Assembly: GCA_937892695.1 (NCBI GenBank) | Contig: CALBJK010000226.1 | Location: 1 to 29,815 of the forward strand | Direction: 5' to 3' | DNA: 29,815 nucleotides | Origin: an uncultured Prevotella sp. | GTDB lineage: Bacteria; Bacteroidota; Bacteroidia; Bacteroidales; Bacteroidaceae | Shown: piece by piece, positions 1 through 7,824 of the stretch | How the letters are laid out: each line of letters starts with the position of its first letter | Position numbering within the stretch: the stretch's first letter is position 1 | The notes under the pieces: model-generated | What the model was told of the DNA's origin: nothing | The model's input: only the letters and a program-made list of their open reading frames with translations | Database searches by the model: none | Made by a program: the position numbers and the translations under genes

Positions 1-47
1 TAAAAATAATAAGGAGAACAAGACAAACATACAAAACAAACATAAAA

Positions 48-2414
48 ATGAAAAAAATCGCATTGCTTCTGGCTCTGGCTCTCGTCATAGGGATGCCGAC
101 CGATGCCAAGAAAAAAAAGAAGAAAGACAAAGAAAAAACCGAGAAGAAAGAAGCCCCCGTCCGTCAAGGACTGTTCGGAGTGCAGAAAGACGGCGACAAA
201 TGGTTCTTCCTTGTGCCCGACTCTCTGCTCGGGCGCGAGTTTCTGGCCGTGACACGGTTTGTCTCCACTCCTAGCGGAGCCGGGATATACGGCGGCGAAG
301 AAGCCAACGAACAGACTTTCTACTGGGAGAAAGCCGACGACCGACTGGTGCTGAGGTCGCTCGTCTACCTGTCTGTTGCCGACTCGACGCAGAACATCTA
401 CCGCGCCGTGAAGGCTAGCGACGAGAACCCTATAGTCGAGGTTTTCAAGATTGAGAACACCAATAAAGACAAGGCCGGGCACAAAGCGTATAAGGTAGAG
501 ATAGGCAAACTGTTCAACACCGAGAACGTGGCCGTAGGGCTGAACGACAATGCTAAGAAAAGTCTGAATCTGACCGGACTGAACAGCGGCCGCTCCTACA
601 TTTCTTCGATAAAGACCTTCCCCATCAACACCGAAATAAAGACCGTCAGAACGTATGGCGCGAAAGACACCGGGAAAATATCGGCCGGACAACAGACGGG
701 TGCAGTGACGTTCGAGATGAACACCTCATTCGTGATGCTGCCCAAGCAGCAGATGCGCAAACGGCTGTTCGACCCTCGCGTGGGCTACTTCGCCGACGTG
801 TACGAGCCATATTCGGACAGCCAGCAGCAGGTGCGCGACATACAGTACATACACCGCTGGCGACTGGAACCAAGACCAGAGGATGTAGAAAAGATGAAGC
901 GCGGCGAGCTTGTAGAACCTCAGAAACAGATTGTCTACTACATCGACCCGGCTACGCCCAAACAGTGGGTGCCATATTTGATGCAGGGCGTGAACGACTG
1001 GAACGTGGCCTTCGAGAAAGCAGGTTTCAAGAATGCGATAGTGGCAAAGGAATGGCCTGAGGATTCGACAATGAGCATGGAAGACGCCCGTTTCTCCGTG
1101 ATTCGCTACCTCGCGTCTGACATACCAAACGCCTACGGCCCCAACGTACACGACCCACGTACAGGAGAAATATTAGAAAGCCACATCGGATGGTACCACA
1201 ACGTGATGAAACTGGTACACGACTGGTACATGATACAGGCCGGATGTGTAGACAAGGATGCAAGAAAGATGAAATTTGACGACGAACTGATGGGGCAGCT
1301 AATACGCTTCGTCAGCTCTCACGAGGTAGGCCACACGCTCGGACTGCGCCACAACATGGGAGCCAGCAGTGCCACGCCGGTCGACAGTCTGCGCGACAAG
1401 GCATGGGTGGAAGCCAACGGACACACTTCGTCGATTATGGACTATGCCCGGTTCAACTATGTGGCACAGCCCGAAGACAATATATCCCGGAAAGGCTTAT
1501 TCCCACGCATCGGCGATTATGATAAATGGGCTATCGAGTGGGGATACAAGCCCATCTTTGACACAAAGGACGAAAACGAGGACAGGCTCTTGCTCAACAA
1601 GATGACGACAGCCCAGCTGAAGAAAGGCCGACGCTACTGGTTTGGCGGTGAAGGTTACGACAACAATCCTCTGGCCCAGACCGAAGATCTCGGCGACAAC
1701 GCAATGAAAGCGAGTGAGTATGGTCTGAAGAATCTGCGACGTATCGTCAAGGCTCTGCCCGAATGGACATACGAAGAGGGTGACCTCAACCAGAACATAC
1801 GTGACGTTTACAGTAACATTCTCGGACAATTCATGCGCTACGAAGGCCATGTGCTACGAAACATCGGCGGAGTGTACACCACCTACAAGAGCATAGAAGA
1901 GCCGGGCGATGTCTATTCGCCTATGGCAAAAGACCGCCAGCGCGAAGCTCTCGAATACATAGACCGCAACGTGTTCAGCGAACCGGCATGGCTCATAGCC
2001 GAACCTTACATAAAGCGGATATACTCTTCGCCGCTCGACGCTCTGAAACCAATAGCCAGCATGGCGGCACAACGTATGGTTTCGGCATCGATGTTCTCTA
2101 ACATCGCCCGCTACTCCTACGCCAAGGACAGCTATCAGCCCGAGGAATACATCAAAGACCTGACCGCGAAAGCATTCAGCGAAACGGCCACCGGAGCCAA
2201 AGTAACACCTTACCGACGCTATCTCCAGACAGAAATGACAGCAAAGGCCATCGCCGAATATCCGAAGGCAAAAGACGACGCGCGCACCTATCTCTACTAC
2301 TTCCTGCGCACGGTCAGCTCCAGAGTAACGTCAGCCCGCTCTTCCGACTTGGCAACACGGGCACATTACGCCAACATCAAGCAGATGATAAGCGAAACGC
2401 TCGACAAGAAATGA
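48..2414 (+). CDS. Secreted zinc metalloprotease, DUF5117/DUF4953 type
   Basis: The 788-residue protein has an N-terminal signal peptide (about residues 1-20), followed by a strongly basic lysine-rich stretch. The active site is a full metzincin motif, HEVGHTLGLRH, with zinc ligands H425, H429 and H435 and catalytic E426. A Met-turn, SIMDY, follows with its methionine at residue 464. Length and layout fit the large secreted metalloproteases of Bacteroidetes annotated as DUF5117/DUF5118/DUF4953 proteins, whose substrates are largely unknown. It probably acts in the periplasm or outside the cell. The start is supported by the signal peptide directly after it. The next gene begins 18 nt downstream on the same strand, so the two may be co-transcribed. 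An uninterrupted run of eight A (111-118) lies in the lysine-rich segment. Family assignment is firm at the metzincin level, less so for the exact DUF names. Confidence 0.88.
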   Translation: MKKIALLLALALVIGMPTDAKKKKKKDKEKTEKKEAPVRQGLFGVQKDGDKWFFLVPDSLLGREFLAVTRFVSTPSGAGIYGGEEANEQTFYWEKADDRLVLRSLVYLSVADSTQNIYRAVKASDENPIVEVFKIENTNKDKAGHKAYKVEIGKLFNTENVAVGLNDNAKKSLNLTGLNSGRSYISSIKTFPINTEIKTVRTYGAKDTGKISAGQQTGAVTFEMNTSFVMLPKQQMRKRLFDPRVGYFADVYEPYSDSQQQVRDIQYIHRWRLEPRPEDVEKMKRGELVEPQKQIVYYIDPATPKQWVPYLMQGVNDWNVAFEKAGFKNAIVAKEWPEDSTMSMEDARFSVIRYLASDIPNAYGPNVHDPRTGEILESHIGWYHNVMKLVHDWYMIQAGCVDKDARKMKFDDELMGQLIRFVSSHEVGHTLGLRHNMGASSATPVDSLRDKAWVEANGHTSSIMDYARFNYVAQPEDNISRKGLFPRIGDYDKWAIEWGYKPIFDTKDENEDRLLLNKMTTAQLKKGRRYWFGGEGYDNNPLAQTEDLGDNAMKASEYGLKNLRRIVKALPEWTYEEGDLNQNIRDVYSNILGQFMRYEGHVLRNIGGVYTTYKSIEEPGDVYSPMAKDRQREALEYIDRNVFSEPAWLIAEPYIKRIYSSPLDALKPIASMAAQRMVSASMFSNIARYSYAKDSYQPEEYIKDLTAKAFSETATGAKVTPYRRYLQTEMTAKAIAEYPKAKDDARTYLYYFLRTVSSRVTSARSSDLATRAHYANIKQMISETLDKK

Positions 2415-2432
2415 CAACATCACAAACCGATA

Positions 2433-2933
2433 ATGCGTATGAAAGACTTTGCTGCTATCGACTTTGAAACAGCCAACTACGAACGGTCGAGCGTGTGCAG
2501 CGTCGGACTTGTGGTGGTAAGGAACGGGATTGTAACAGACAAATACTACAGTCTGATACATCCCGAACCCGAATATTATTGCCGCAACAACATAGCCGTA
2601 CACGGCCTTACAGAGAAAGACACCGAAGACGCGCCGCTCTTTCCCGATGTGTGGGCCAAGATAGCCACCAAGATTGAGGGTCTGCCGCTCGTTGCTCACA
2701 ACAGCCCGTTTGACGAAGGTTGCCTGAGAGCGGCGTTCCGTGTCTACCAGATGGACTATCCCGACTACATTTTCTATTGCACATGCCGTGCTTCAAGACG
2801 ACGGTTCGGACGACAGATTCCCAACCATCAGCTGCAGACCGTAGCTGCCTATTGCGGCTACGATCTCACGCTACATCATCACGCACTGGCCGATGCCGAA
2901 GCATGCGCAATGATTGCACTGAAGCTGTTGTGA
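2433..2933 (+). CDS. DnaQ-like 3'-5' exonuclease (DEDDh family)
   Basis: The 166-residue protein consists almost entirely of one RNase T/DnaQ-type exonuclease fold. The acidic metal ligands are visible: D10 and E12 in the IDFET motif (Exo I), D94 in the NSPFD motif (Exo II), and the HHALADA motif (Exo III) with likely general base H149 and metal ligand D154. Such stand-alone domains remove nucleotides from 3' ends. In Bacteroidetes they occur as short proteins separate from DNA polymerase III, so this could be a repair or RNA-trimming enzyme rather than the replicative epsilon subunit. ATG 2433 is chosen, but a second in-frame ATG at 2439 would serve equally well. It follows the metalloprotease gene by 18 nt and ends before a strong hairpin shared with the convergent lipoprotein gene. 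Confidence 0.85.
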   Translation: MRMKDFAAIDFETANYERSSVCSVGLVVVRNGIVTDKYYSLIHPEPEYYCRNNIAVHGLTEKDTEDAPLFPDVWAKIATKIEGLPLVAHNSPFDEGCLRAAFRVYQMDYPDYIFYCTCRASRRRFGRQIPNHQLQTVAAYCGYDLTLHHHALADAEACAMIALKLL

Positions 2934-2985
2934 GCATTGCAAGACATTATTTCTAAGCATTGCAAGGCGTTACTGTAAGCATTGC
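2933..2985. repeat. Three spaced copies of AGCATTGC
   Basis: AGCATTGC occurs at 2933-2940, 2956-2963 and 2978-2985, at spacings of 23 and 22 nt. The first copy overlaps the exonuclease stop codon, and the first two extend to AGCATTGCAAG. The copies are separated by about two helical turns. They sit just before the bidirectional terminator. Function is unknown. Confidence 0.6.
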
Positions 2986-2992
2986 TGAATAT

Positions 2993-3038
2993 AAAAAGGC
3001 ATGTCCGCGCCCCACACAGGTCGCGGACATGCCTTTTT
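2993..3038. terminator. Bidirectional intrinsic terminator, 17-bp stem
   Basis: Positions 2993-3009 and 3022-3038 form a perfect 17-bp stem around a 12-nt loop. The outer end is five A on the left and five T on the right, so each strand has a U-tract. It lies between the convergent exonuclease (+) and OmpH-like (-) genes and should stop transcription from both sides. Confidence 0.9.
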
Positions 3039-3060
3039 ATATGTAAATAACTGTAATGTA

Positions 3061-3678
3061 TTATTTCTTCTTGTCGTCTCCAGCTTTAGACAGGTTGGAC
3101 TTGTATGCCTTATTCAGTCCTGCGATGACTTCATTGGTTATATCGTAAGCCTTATCGGCATATAGGATGTTGTCACCGGCCTTACTGAGAATGAGGCTGT
3201 ACTTCTTGTCCTTATTGTAATAGGCAAGGAAATGCTTGATGCTGTCGCGCAGGGCGTTGTTGTACTTGTTGGTCTCGTTCTGGAATTCGGAGCTGAGACG
3301 CTGGTTGAGAGCCTGAAGGTCATTGTCCTGCTTCTGGAGCTGAAGCTGTATGCCCTGAGCCTGTTCACGGGTGTAGGCGTTTTGCTGCAGTTTCTGCTGG
3401 AAGTTGGCCGCTGCTGCCTGGAGCTGCTGTTGTTTCTTGGCAAGAGTGTTCTGGATGTTCTGTCCTTTCTTCTGTAAAAGGAGCGAATACTCCTTGCAGA
3501 ATTTGTACTGGGACATGATACTGTCTACTTCGACAAAGGCGATTTTGGTCTGCGTAGGTGCAACCTTACCGCTTTCAGCTTTGTCGTCAACCTGAGGTTT
3601 TGACTTGTCACACGAAGTCATTACAGCAGAAGCCATTGCAGCCACAGCCAGGGTGAAGAAAAGATTTTTTTTGTTCAT
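3061..3678 (-). CDS. OmpH/Skp-like periplasmic chaperone lipoprotein
   Basis: The 205-residue product starts with a lipoprotein signal peptide: positive N-terminus, hydrophobic core, and a lipobox ending in C23 (VMTSC). The middle is a long, glutamine- and alanine-rich helical region (about residues 60-140), as expected for the coiled-coil tentacles of the Skp/OmpH family, which hold unfolded outer-membrane proteins in the periplasm. The IAFVEVDSIM segment before the coil matches the usual first strand of the family. I chose ATG 3676-3678 (MNKKNLFF) over an upstream in-frame ATG at 3720, because only the shorter form puts the signal sequence at the N-terminus. Skp is usually soluble; the lipobox suggests this one is membrane-anchored. 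It follows the small membrane protein gene by 47 nt and probably shares its promoter. Confidence 0.86.
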   Translation of the reverse strand: MNKKNLFFTLAVAAMASAVMTSCDKSKPQVDDKAESGKVAPTQTKIAFVEVDSIMSQYKFCKEYSLLLQKKGQNIQNTLAKKQQQLQAAAANFQQKLQQNAYTREQAQGIQLQLQKQDNDLQALNQRLSSEFQNETNKYNNALRDSIKHFLAYYNKDKKYSLILSKAGDNILYADKAYDITNEVIAGLNKAYKSNLSKAGDDKKK

Positions 3679-3725
3679 TGTTATTGTTATTTTCGATTGT
3701 TCATAGCATAGCCGTTCCAATACAC

Positions 3726-3920
3726 TCAGTAAGCCCTACCGGCACGCCGTGCTTCACGGTCTTGATCCATAACACAATGAATGCCACGTTCACGCATGGC
3801 TTTACTGTCGTGTATGTGCTGGGAGGAAAATTTACCGTTTCGCCTGAATATCAACTTCACTGACAACAAAGCGAAAGCGATAGCAATTATTAACATGCTT
3901 ACGAGCAGAGTTTCTACCAT
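3726..3920 (-). CDS. Small single-pass membrane protein, function unknown
   Basis: The 64-residue protein has one hydrophobic helix (about residues 4-23), then a basic KLIFRRNGKF segment and a charged tail containing SKAMRERGIHC. The positive residues after the helix predict a cytoplasmic tail. I do not recognise an experimentally characterised family, though short membrane proteins with this kind of tail occur in Bacteroidetes. I chose ATG 3918-3920 (MVETLLVS) over an in-frame ATG at 4004. A well-formed promoter at 3941-3972 would start transcription downstream of the earlier ATG, and the shorter form starts just before the helix. It precedes the OmpH-like gene on the same strand, which suggests an envelope role. 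Confidence that it is a gene is good; function is open. Confidence 0.7.
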   Translation of the reverse strand: MVETLLVSMLIIAIAFALLSVKLIFRRNGKFSSQHIHDSKAMRERGIHCVMDQDREARRAGRAY

Positions 3921-3940
3921 TTTTACTACTTTTGTGTCTG

Positions 3941-3972
3941 CAAAGATAATGCAAATCAGTAGAAGCACAAAA
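3941..3972 (-). promoter_or_regulatory. Bacteroidetes-type promoter for membrane protein and OmpH genes
   Basis: Read on the minus strand, TTTG (3968-3971) is followed after 19 nt by TATCTTTG (3941-3948), a full match to the -33/-7 pattern TTTG and TAnnTTTG of the primary Bacteroidetes sigma factor. Transcription would start around 3934, some 15 nt before ATG 3920. Confidence 0.75.
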
Positions 3973-4053
3973 TAAAAAGAGTTTATTTTTCTTTCTGCGG
4001 ACACGCTTTATCGCATGTTATAAGACTGTAGGACATAACAAAACAAAATAAAG

Positions 4054-5505
4054 ATGAACAAAACAGAATTGAAACCTGCCCGCGTTTTCGAGCAGTTCGC
4101 AAAAATCAACCAGATTCCTCGCCCTTCTAAGCACGAAGACAAGATGATTGCTTATCTCAAAGACTTCGCAAAGAGCCATACCCTCGACTGCAAAGTGGAC
4201 GAAACCGGCAACGTGCTCATACGCAAACCGGCCACAAAGGGCTACGAGAACCGCCCGACTGTCATACTGCAGAGTCACATGGACATGGTGTGTGACAAGC
4301 TGGTCGATGTAGACTTCGACTTCAGCAAAGACGCCATCCAGACCTACGTCGACGGCGAATGGCTGACAGCCAAGGGTACTACTCTGGGTGCCGACGACGG
4401 TATAGGTTGCGCCATCGAGCTGGCTATTCTCGACAGTGACGACATTGAACACGGTCCGCTGGAATGTGTCTTCACCGTCGACGAAGAGACAAGTCTGACA
4501 GGTGCCAAAGGCATGAAGGCCGGATTCATGACCGGCGACATGCTCATCAACCTCGACTCTGAGGACGAAGGCCAGATATTCGTTTCGTGCGCAGGCGGCA
4601 AGACCACACACGCCAAATTCACATTCACACGTGAAGACGCTCCCGAAGGCTATTTCTTTATAAAGATTTCGCTAAAAGGTCTGGTAGGAGGTCACTCCGG
4701 CGACGACATAAACAAGAAGCGCGCAAACGCCATCAAGGTACTGTCACGCTTCCTTTACAAGGAACAGGAGAAGACAGACTTGAGGCTGGCACAGTTCAAC
4801 TCGGGCAAGATGCACAACGCCATACCGCGTGACGGAAGCGTAGTGTTCGCCGTTCCGGCAGCTGAGAAGGAAAATGTAAGTGCCGACTGGAACAAATTTG
4901 CGACAGACGTTGAAGAAGAGTTCCACGTTACAGACACGACGATGCACTTCTATATGGAGAGCGCCGATGCCCAGAAGGTTATGCCCAAGGCCGTAAGCCA
5001 CAAAATAATCCTCGCCCTTCAGGGTCTGGATAACGGTGTGTTCGCCATGTGTCAGGACAAGGATCTCGAATGGCTCGTGGAGACATCGAGCAACGTAGCA
5101 AGCGTACAGTCGTCAGACAATGAGCTGAACATCGTCACATCGCAGCGTTCTAACGTGATGAGCAATCTGGAGAACGAAGCCAACACTATCAAGGCCGTAC
5201 TGGAACTGGCCGGTGCAGACATCACCGTAGGTGAAGGCTATCCGGCATGGAAGATGAATCCGGACAGCAAACTGACAAAGACAGCCGTAGAGTCGTACAA
5301 GAAACTCTTCGGCAAAGAACCTCAGGTAAAAGGCATACATGCCGGACTGGAGTGCGGACTCTTCTCTGAGCGTTACCCGAATCTTGATATGGTTTCGTTC
5401 GGTCCTACGCTGCGCGGTGTACATTCTCCCGACGAGCGTCTGCTCATCCCGACCGTACAGATGGTATGGGATCATCTGTTGGACATTCTCAAGAACATCA
5501 AATGA
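4054..5505 (+). CDS. pepD: Cytosol non-specific dipeptidase PepD (M20 family)
   Basis: The 483-residue protein matches the length and motif order of PepD (aminoacyl-histidine dipeptidase), a cytosolic di-zinc M20 peptidase that hydrolyses dipeptides, completing peptide breakdown. Visible metal-site motifs are SHMDM (H75, D77), GADDG (bridging D114 or D115), DEET (catalytic and ligand glutamates 144-145), NLDSED (D168) and, near the C-terminus, KGIHAGLECG with the last histidine ligand. The lid or dimerisation domain lies between about residues 200 and 390. The start fits the conserved N-terminus of the family. The stop codon overlaps the start codon of the following lipoprotein gene (ATGA), so the two are probably translationally coupled. 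I saw no clear TAnnTTTG promoter just upstream. Confidence 0.94.
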   Translation: MNKTELKPARVFEQFAKINQIPRPSKHEDKMIAYLKDFAKSHTLDCKVDETGNVLIRKPATKGYENRPTVILQSHMDMVCDKLVDVDFDFSKDAIQTYVDGEWLTAKGTTLGADDGIGCAIELAILDSDDIEHGPLECVFTVDEETSLTGAKGMKAGFMTGDMLINLDSEDEGQIFVSCAGGKTTHAKFTFTREDAPEGYFFIKISLKGLVGGHSGDDINKKRANAIKVLSRFLYKEQEKTDLRLAQFNSGKMHNAIPRDGSVVFAVPAAEKENVSADWNKFATDVEEEFHVTDTTMHFYMESADAQKVMPKAVSHKIILALQGLDNGVFAMCQDKDLEWLVETSSNVASVQSSDNELNIVTSQRSNVMSNLENEANTIKAVLELAGADITVGEGYPAWKMNPDSKLTKTAVESYKKLFGKEPQVKGIHAGLECGLFSERYPNLDMVSFGPTLRGVHSPDERLLIPTVQMVWDHLLDILKNIK

Positions 5506-5900
5506 GAACATTGCTTAGACATCAGTTAAAGCATACACTGCTCGTGTTCTGCACCGCAGCCCTGTTTACGGGCTGTGGCCAGAAACACGATGCCGAACAG
5601 CTGATAGGCGATTTTCTCGACTCCAACCTCAAAGACAACGCCATATCCGGCAAGCAGTTCTCCGACCTTGACTCAACGTTCTACGTAAGTGACAGCATGA
5701 TAAACGTTATGCACGACAATGCTGCCCGTTCATCAATTTACAAAGGAAATGTAAAGTACGTCTCGCGCCGGTCGCAGAAGTTGCTTTTCATGGATGTAAG
5801 CTATAGCGACACATCGGGCAAACGCACGAAACAGACGTTCTATCTCGACGAGAATATGGCAGGAGTAGTAGGTGTAAAACAGACAGCCGAGCACGAATGA
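5502..5900 (+). CDS. Small lipoprotein of unknown function, coupled to pepD
   Basis: The 132-residue protein has a lipoprotein signal peptide with lipobox LFTGC (C25), so it should be lipidated and exported. The mature part is about 108 residues with no motif I can name; its size and predicted mix of one helix and several strands resemble small NTF2-like lipoproteins, which is only a guess. I chose ATG 5502, overlapping the pepD stop as ATGA, because it places the signal peptide at the N-terminus; an earlier in-frame ATG at 5466 lies inside pepD. The overlap suggests coupled translation with pepD, although one protein is cytosolic and the other an envelope lipoprotein. Confidence 0.8.
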   Translation: MRTLLRHQLKHTLLVFCTAALFTGCGQKHDAEQLIGDFLDSNLKDNAISGKQFSDLDSTFYVSDSMINVMHDNAARSSIYKGNVKYVSRRSQKLLFMDVSYSDTSGKRTKQTFYLDENMAGVVGVKQTAEHE

Positions 5901-5952
5901 AAAAACGTTGTAAAACCGGCGGCTACGAACATAACAGCTTATAAAAAAGAAC

Positions 5953-5986
5953 AAAGGCATACTCTTCAGACGAAGAATATGCCTTT
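5953..5986. terminator. Bidirectional terminator between lipoprotein gene and tRNA-Pro
   Basis: AAAGGCAT (5953-5960) pairs with ATGCCTTT (5979-5986). After one C/A mismatch the stem continues inward through TCTTC and GAAGA. On the plus strand it is followed by ATTTTTGT, and on the minus strand by a U-rich stretch, so it can end both the pepD operon and the tRNA transcript. Confidence 0.8.
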
Positions 5987-5993
5987 ATTTTTG

Positions 5994-6067
5994 TCGGGGC
6001 GACAGGATTCGAACCTGCGACCACCTGGTCCCAAACCAGGAGCGCTACCGGACTGCGCTACACCCCG
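5994..6067 (-). tRNA. tRNA-Pro (anticodon UGG)
   Basis: The minus strand folds into a complete 74-nt tRNA. The acceptor stem is CGGGGTG paired with CGCCCCG (one T-G wobble) plus discriminator A. The D arm has GTAGCGCAG and GGTAGCGC, and the anticodon stem CCTGG/CCAGG encloses a loop with TGG. The T arm is CGCAGG-TTCGAAT-CCTGTCG. The 3' CCA is not encoded; the bases after the discriminator read CAA. UGG decodes proline codons. Confidence 0.97.
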
Positions 6068-6097
6068 AGACAATAGATATCTTGCGAATTGCGACTG

Positions 6098-6128
6098 CAA
6101 AAGTAGTTGTTTATTTTGACATAAGCAA
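6098..6128 (-). promoter_or_regulatory. Promoter of tRNA-Pro
   Basis: On the minus strand TTG (6126-6128) precedes TACTTTTG (6098-6105) by 20 nt, matching the -33/-7 pattern. Initiation would fall near 6091, giving a leader of about 24 nt before the mature tRNA 5' end at 6067. Confidence 0.65.
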
Positions 6129-6199
6129 GTTTTTACTCTACTTTTTTAATACACGGCAACTAAAATGCAGTCTGATGATATTCAGTTCAAATTCTAACA

Positions 6200-6243
6200 G
6201 ACAAAGAAACCAAGAGAAAAGACTCTCCTGTTATTTCTTTGTC
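6200..6243 (-). terminator. Likely terminator of serine palmitoyltransferase gene
   Basis: GACAAAGAAA (6200-6209) and TTTCTTTGTC (6234-6243) form a perfect 10-bp inverted repeat 18 nt after the stop codon, with a smaller GAG/CTC pairing inside. The descending arm is T-rich on the minus strand. The A/T-rich stem and lack of a long U-tract make this a moderate call. Confidence 0.5.
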
Positions 6244-6260
6244 AGTAATACTGAACAATG

Positions 6261-7448
6261 TTATTTAATAATACCTTGTTCTACGAATATCTTCTTGAGA
6301 ACCTGTACGCCGCGTTCAACCTGCTCCTCGGTGTGAGTTGCCATAAGGGCGAATCTCACAAGAGTGTCTTGAGGGGCACATGCTGGAGGAACGACAGAGT
6401 TGATGAATACACCGTTGTCAAAAGCCAACTTAGTAACAAGGAACGTCTTGAACGCATCACGTACATACAATGGGATAATAGGACTCTCGGTATCTCCGAT
6501 TTCAAATCCTTCTTCCTTAAAACGACGGAGAGCATACTTTGTCACTTTCCATAATTTCTCAATACGCTCAGGCTCGTTCTTTATGATGTGCAGAGCTTCC
6601 ATTGCAGCAGCTGTTGCAGCAGGTGTGTCCGATGCACTGAAAATATAAGTACGGCAACTATGACGCAGATAGTTTATCGTATCCGAATCGCTGGCAATGA
6701 ATCCGCCTATACTGGCAAGTGACTTGGAGAATGTACCCATGATGAGATCGACATCATCGCTCAGTCCGAAATAGTCGCATACTCCCCTGCCTTGTTTGCC
6801 GAACACACCTATTCCGTGCGCCTCATCAACCATTATCGAGCAATTGTACTTCTTCTTCAAAGCAACTATTTCAGGTAGTTTGGCAAGGTCGCCCTCCATA
6901 GAGAACACTCCGTCTACAACAATCAGCTTCACAGCGTCATGCGGAAGTGTCTTCAGTATGTTCTCCAGGTCTTCCATGTCGTTATGCTTATAGTGGAGCT
7001 GACGAGCGAAAGACAAGCGGCGTCCGTCGACAATGCTCGCATGGTCGCGGTCGTCACAGATAATATAATCGCCACGTCCAACAACGACAGCCAACACACC
7101 GGCATTAACAGAAAAGCCCGTGGAAAAGCACAGAGCCTCGTCCTTATGGACAAAGTCGGCAAGTTCTTTTTCGAGTTTCACATGAAGATCGAGAGTTCCG
7201 TTGAGAAAACGGCTTCCGGCACATCCTGATCCGTATTTGTCGAGAGCTTCCTTCGCGGCCTTGATAACACGTTCGTCCCCTGTCAGGCCTGTATAGGCGT
7301 TTGACCCGAACATGAGCACCTTGTGGCCGCCCATTTCTACTTCAGTCCCCTGTTTGCTTGTAATCTCACGGAAATAAGGATACACGCCAGCCTCCATATA
7401 CTTTTGCGGCTCGCGATAGTTCTTGTATCTTTCTTGTAATTGTCCCAT
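6261..7448 (-). CDS. spt: Serine palmitoyltransferase (sphingolipid synthesis)
   Basis: This 395-residue enzyme belongs to the alpha-oxoamine synthase family of PLP enzymes. It has the schiff-base lysine K242 in TFSKSLASIGG, D208 and H211 in VDEAHG, and H136 in DDRDHAS, which stacks on the cofactor. In Bacteroides and Prevotella the closest relatives are serine palmitoyltransferases, which condense serine with a fatty acyl-CoA to make the long-chain base of bacterial sphingolipids. The alternative, glycine C-acetyltransferase (Kbl) or BioF, shares the fold; the resemblance to the Bacteroides Spt sequence, including SKSLASIGGF and IFSASDTPAAT, favours Spt. The start agrees with the family and has a promoter box 42 nt upstream. 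The gene is monocistronic and divergent from a serine-consuming dehydratase. Confidence 0.85.
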   Translation of the reverse strand: MGQLQERYKNYREPQKYMEAGVYPYFREITSKQGTEVEMGGHKVLMFGSNAYTGLTGDERVIKAAKEALDKYGSGCAGSRFLNGTLDLHVKLEKELADFVHKDEALCFSTGFSVNAGVLAVVVGRGDYIICDDRDHASIVDGRRLSFARQLHYKHNDMEDLENILKTLPHDAVKLIVVDGVFSMEGDLAKLPEIVALKKKYNCSIMVDEAHGIGVFGKQGRGVCDYFGLSDDVDLIMGTFSKSLASIGGFIASDSDTINYLRHSCRTYIFSASDTPAATAAAMEALHIIKNEPERIEKLWKVTKYALRRFKEEGFEIGDTESPIIPLYVRDAFKTFLVTKLAFDNGVFINSVVPPACAPQDTLVRFALMATHTEEQVERGVQVLKKIFVEQGIIK

Positions 7449-7489
7449 TTTTAAAACAGGTAATTAGTACCATTTTGAAATTCAGTGTG

Positions 7490-7520
7490 CAAAGTTACGA
7501 AAAATCAACGGAATACGAAA
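7490..7520 (-). promoter_or_regulatory. Promoter of spt
   Basis: The minus strand reads TAACTTTG (7490-7497), a full -7 match, preceded after 19 nt by TTTC (7517-7520), a near match to TTTG. The leader would be about 35 nt. Confidence 0.6.
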
Positions 7521-7653
7521 CATTTCATTTCGTTTTTCTTATCGACCGTTCAATCAACACCATTACACCACTATTGGATTTAGGCAGAACAGAAGATATT
7601 GTTTTGTAAGAAAGCAAAGTTATATTCTTTAATGAAAAATGAATCTGTTTAAT

Positions 7654-7684
7654 TTTGTCCGCCCTTCTATTTACATTAACTTTG
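7654..7684 (+). promoter_or_regulatory. Promoter of L-serine dehydratase gene
   Basis: TTTG (7654-7657) is followed after 19 nt by TAACTTTG (7677-7684), an exact match to the -33/-7 pattern. The start site would be near 7691, leaving a long leader of about 130 nt before ATG 7825. Confidence 0.75.
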
Positions 7685-7824
7685 CAAAGCAGAAACTGCG
7701 CCATGCAACACGTATGATGCTTTTCGTGCCATGACCGCACTAAGGCGTGAAAGCGCGAAGATTGGCAGTCAGCCTCAGGCTTAATGCATATATAATATTA
7801 AGGTAAAATGAAAGGAACAACATC

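Larger units (their letters stand above)
7449..7824. other. Divergent intergenic region between spt and serine dehydratase
   Basis: This 376-nt region holds outward-facing promoters for both neighbours (minus at 7490-7520, plus at 7654-7684). The part between them is A/T-rich and shows no convincing gene. From 7685 to the dehydratase start the sequence would be transcribed as a leader of about 130 nt; the only small structure seen there is AGCC/GGCT at 7771-7781. Confidence 0.6.

Noticed and set aside
6261..7448. Glycine C-acetyltransferase (Kbl) or BioF as the identity of the PLP enzyme
   Set aside because: Same fold, but sequence segments match Bacteroides serine palmitoyltransferase better, and no threonine dehydrogenase or biotin genes are adjacent. 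Phylogeny would settle it.
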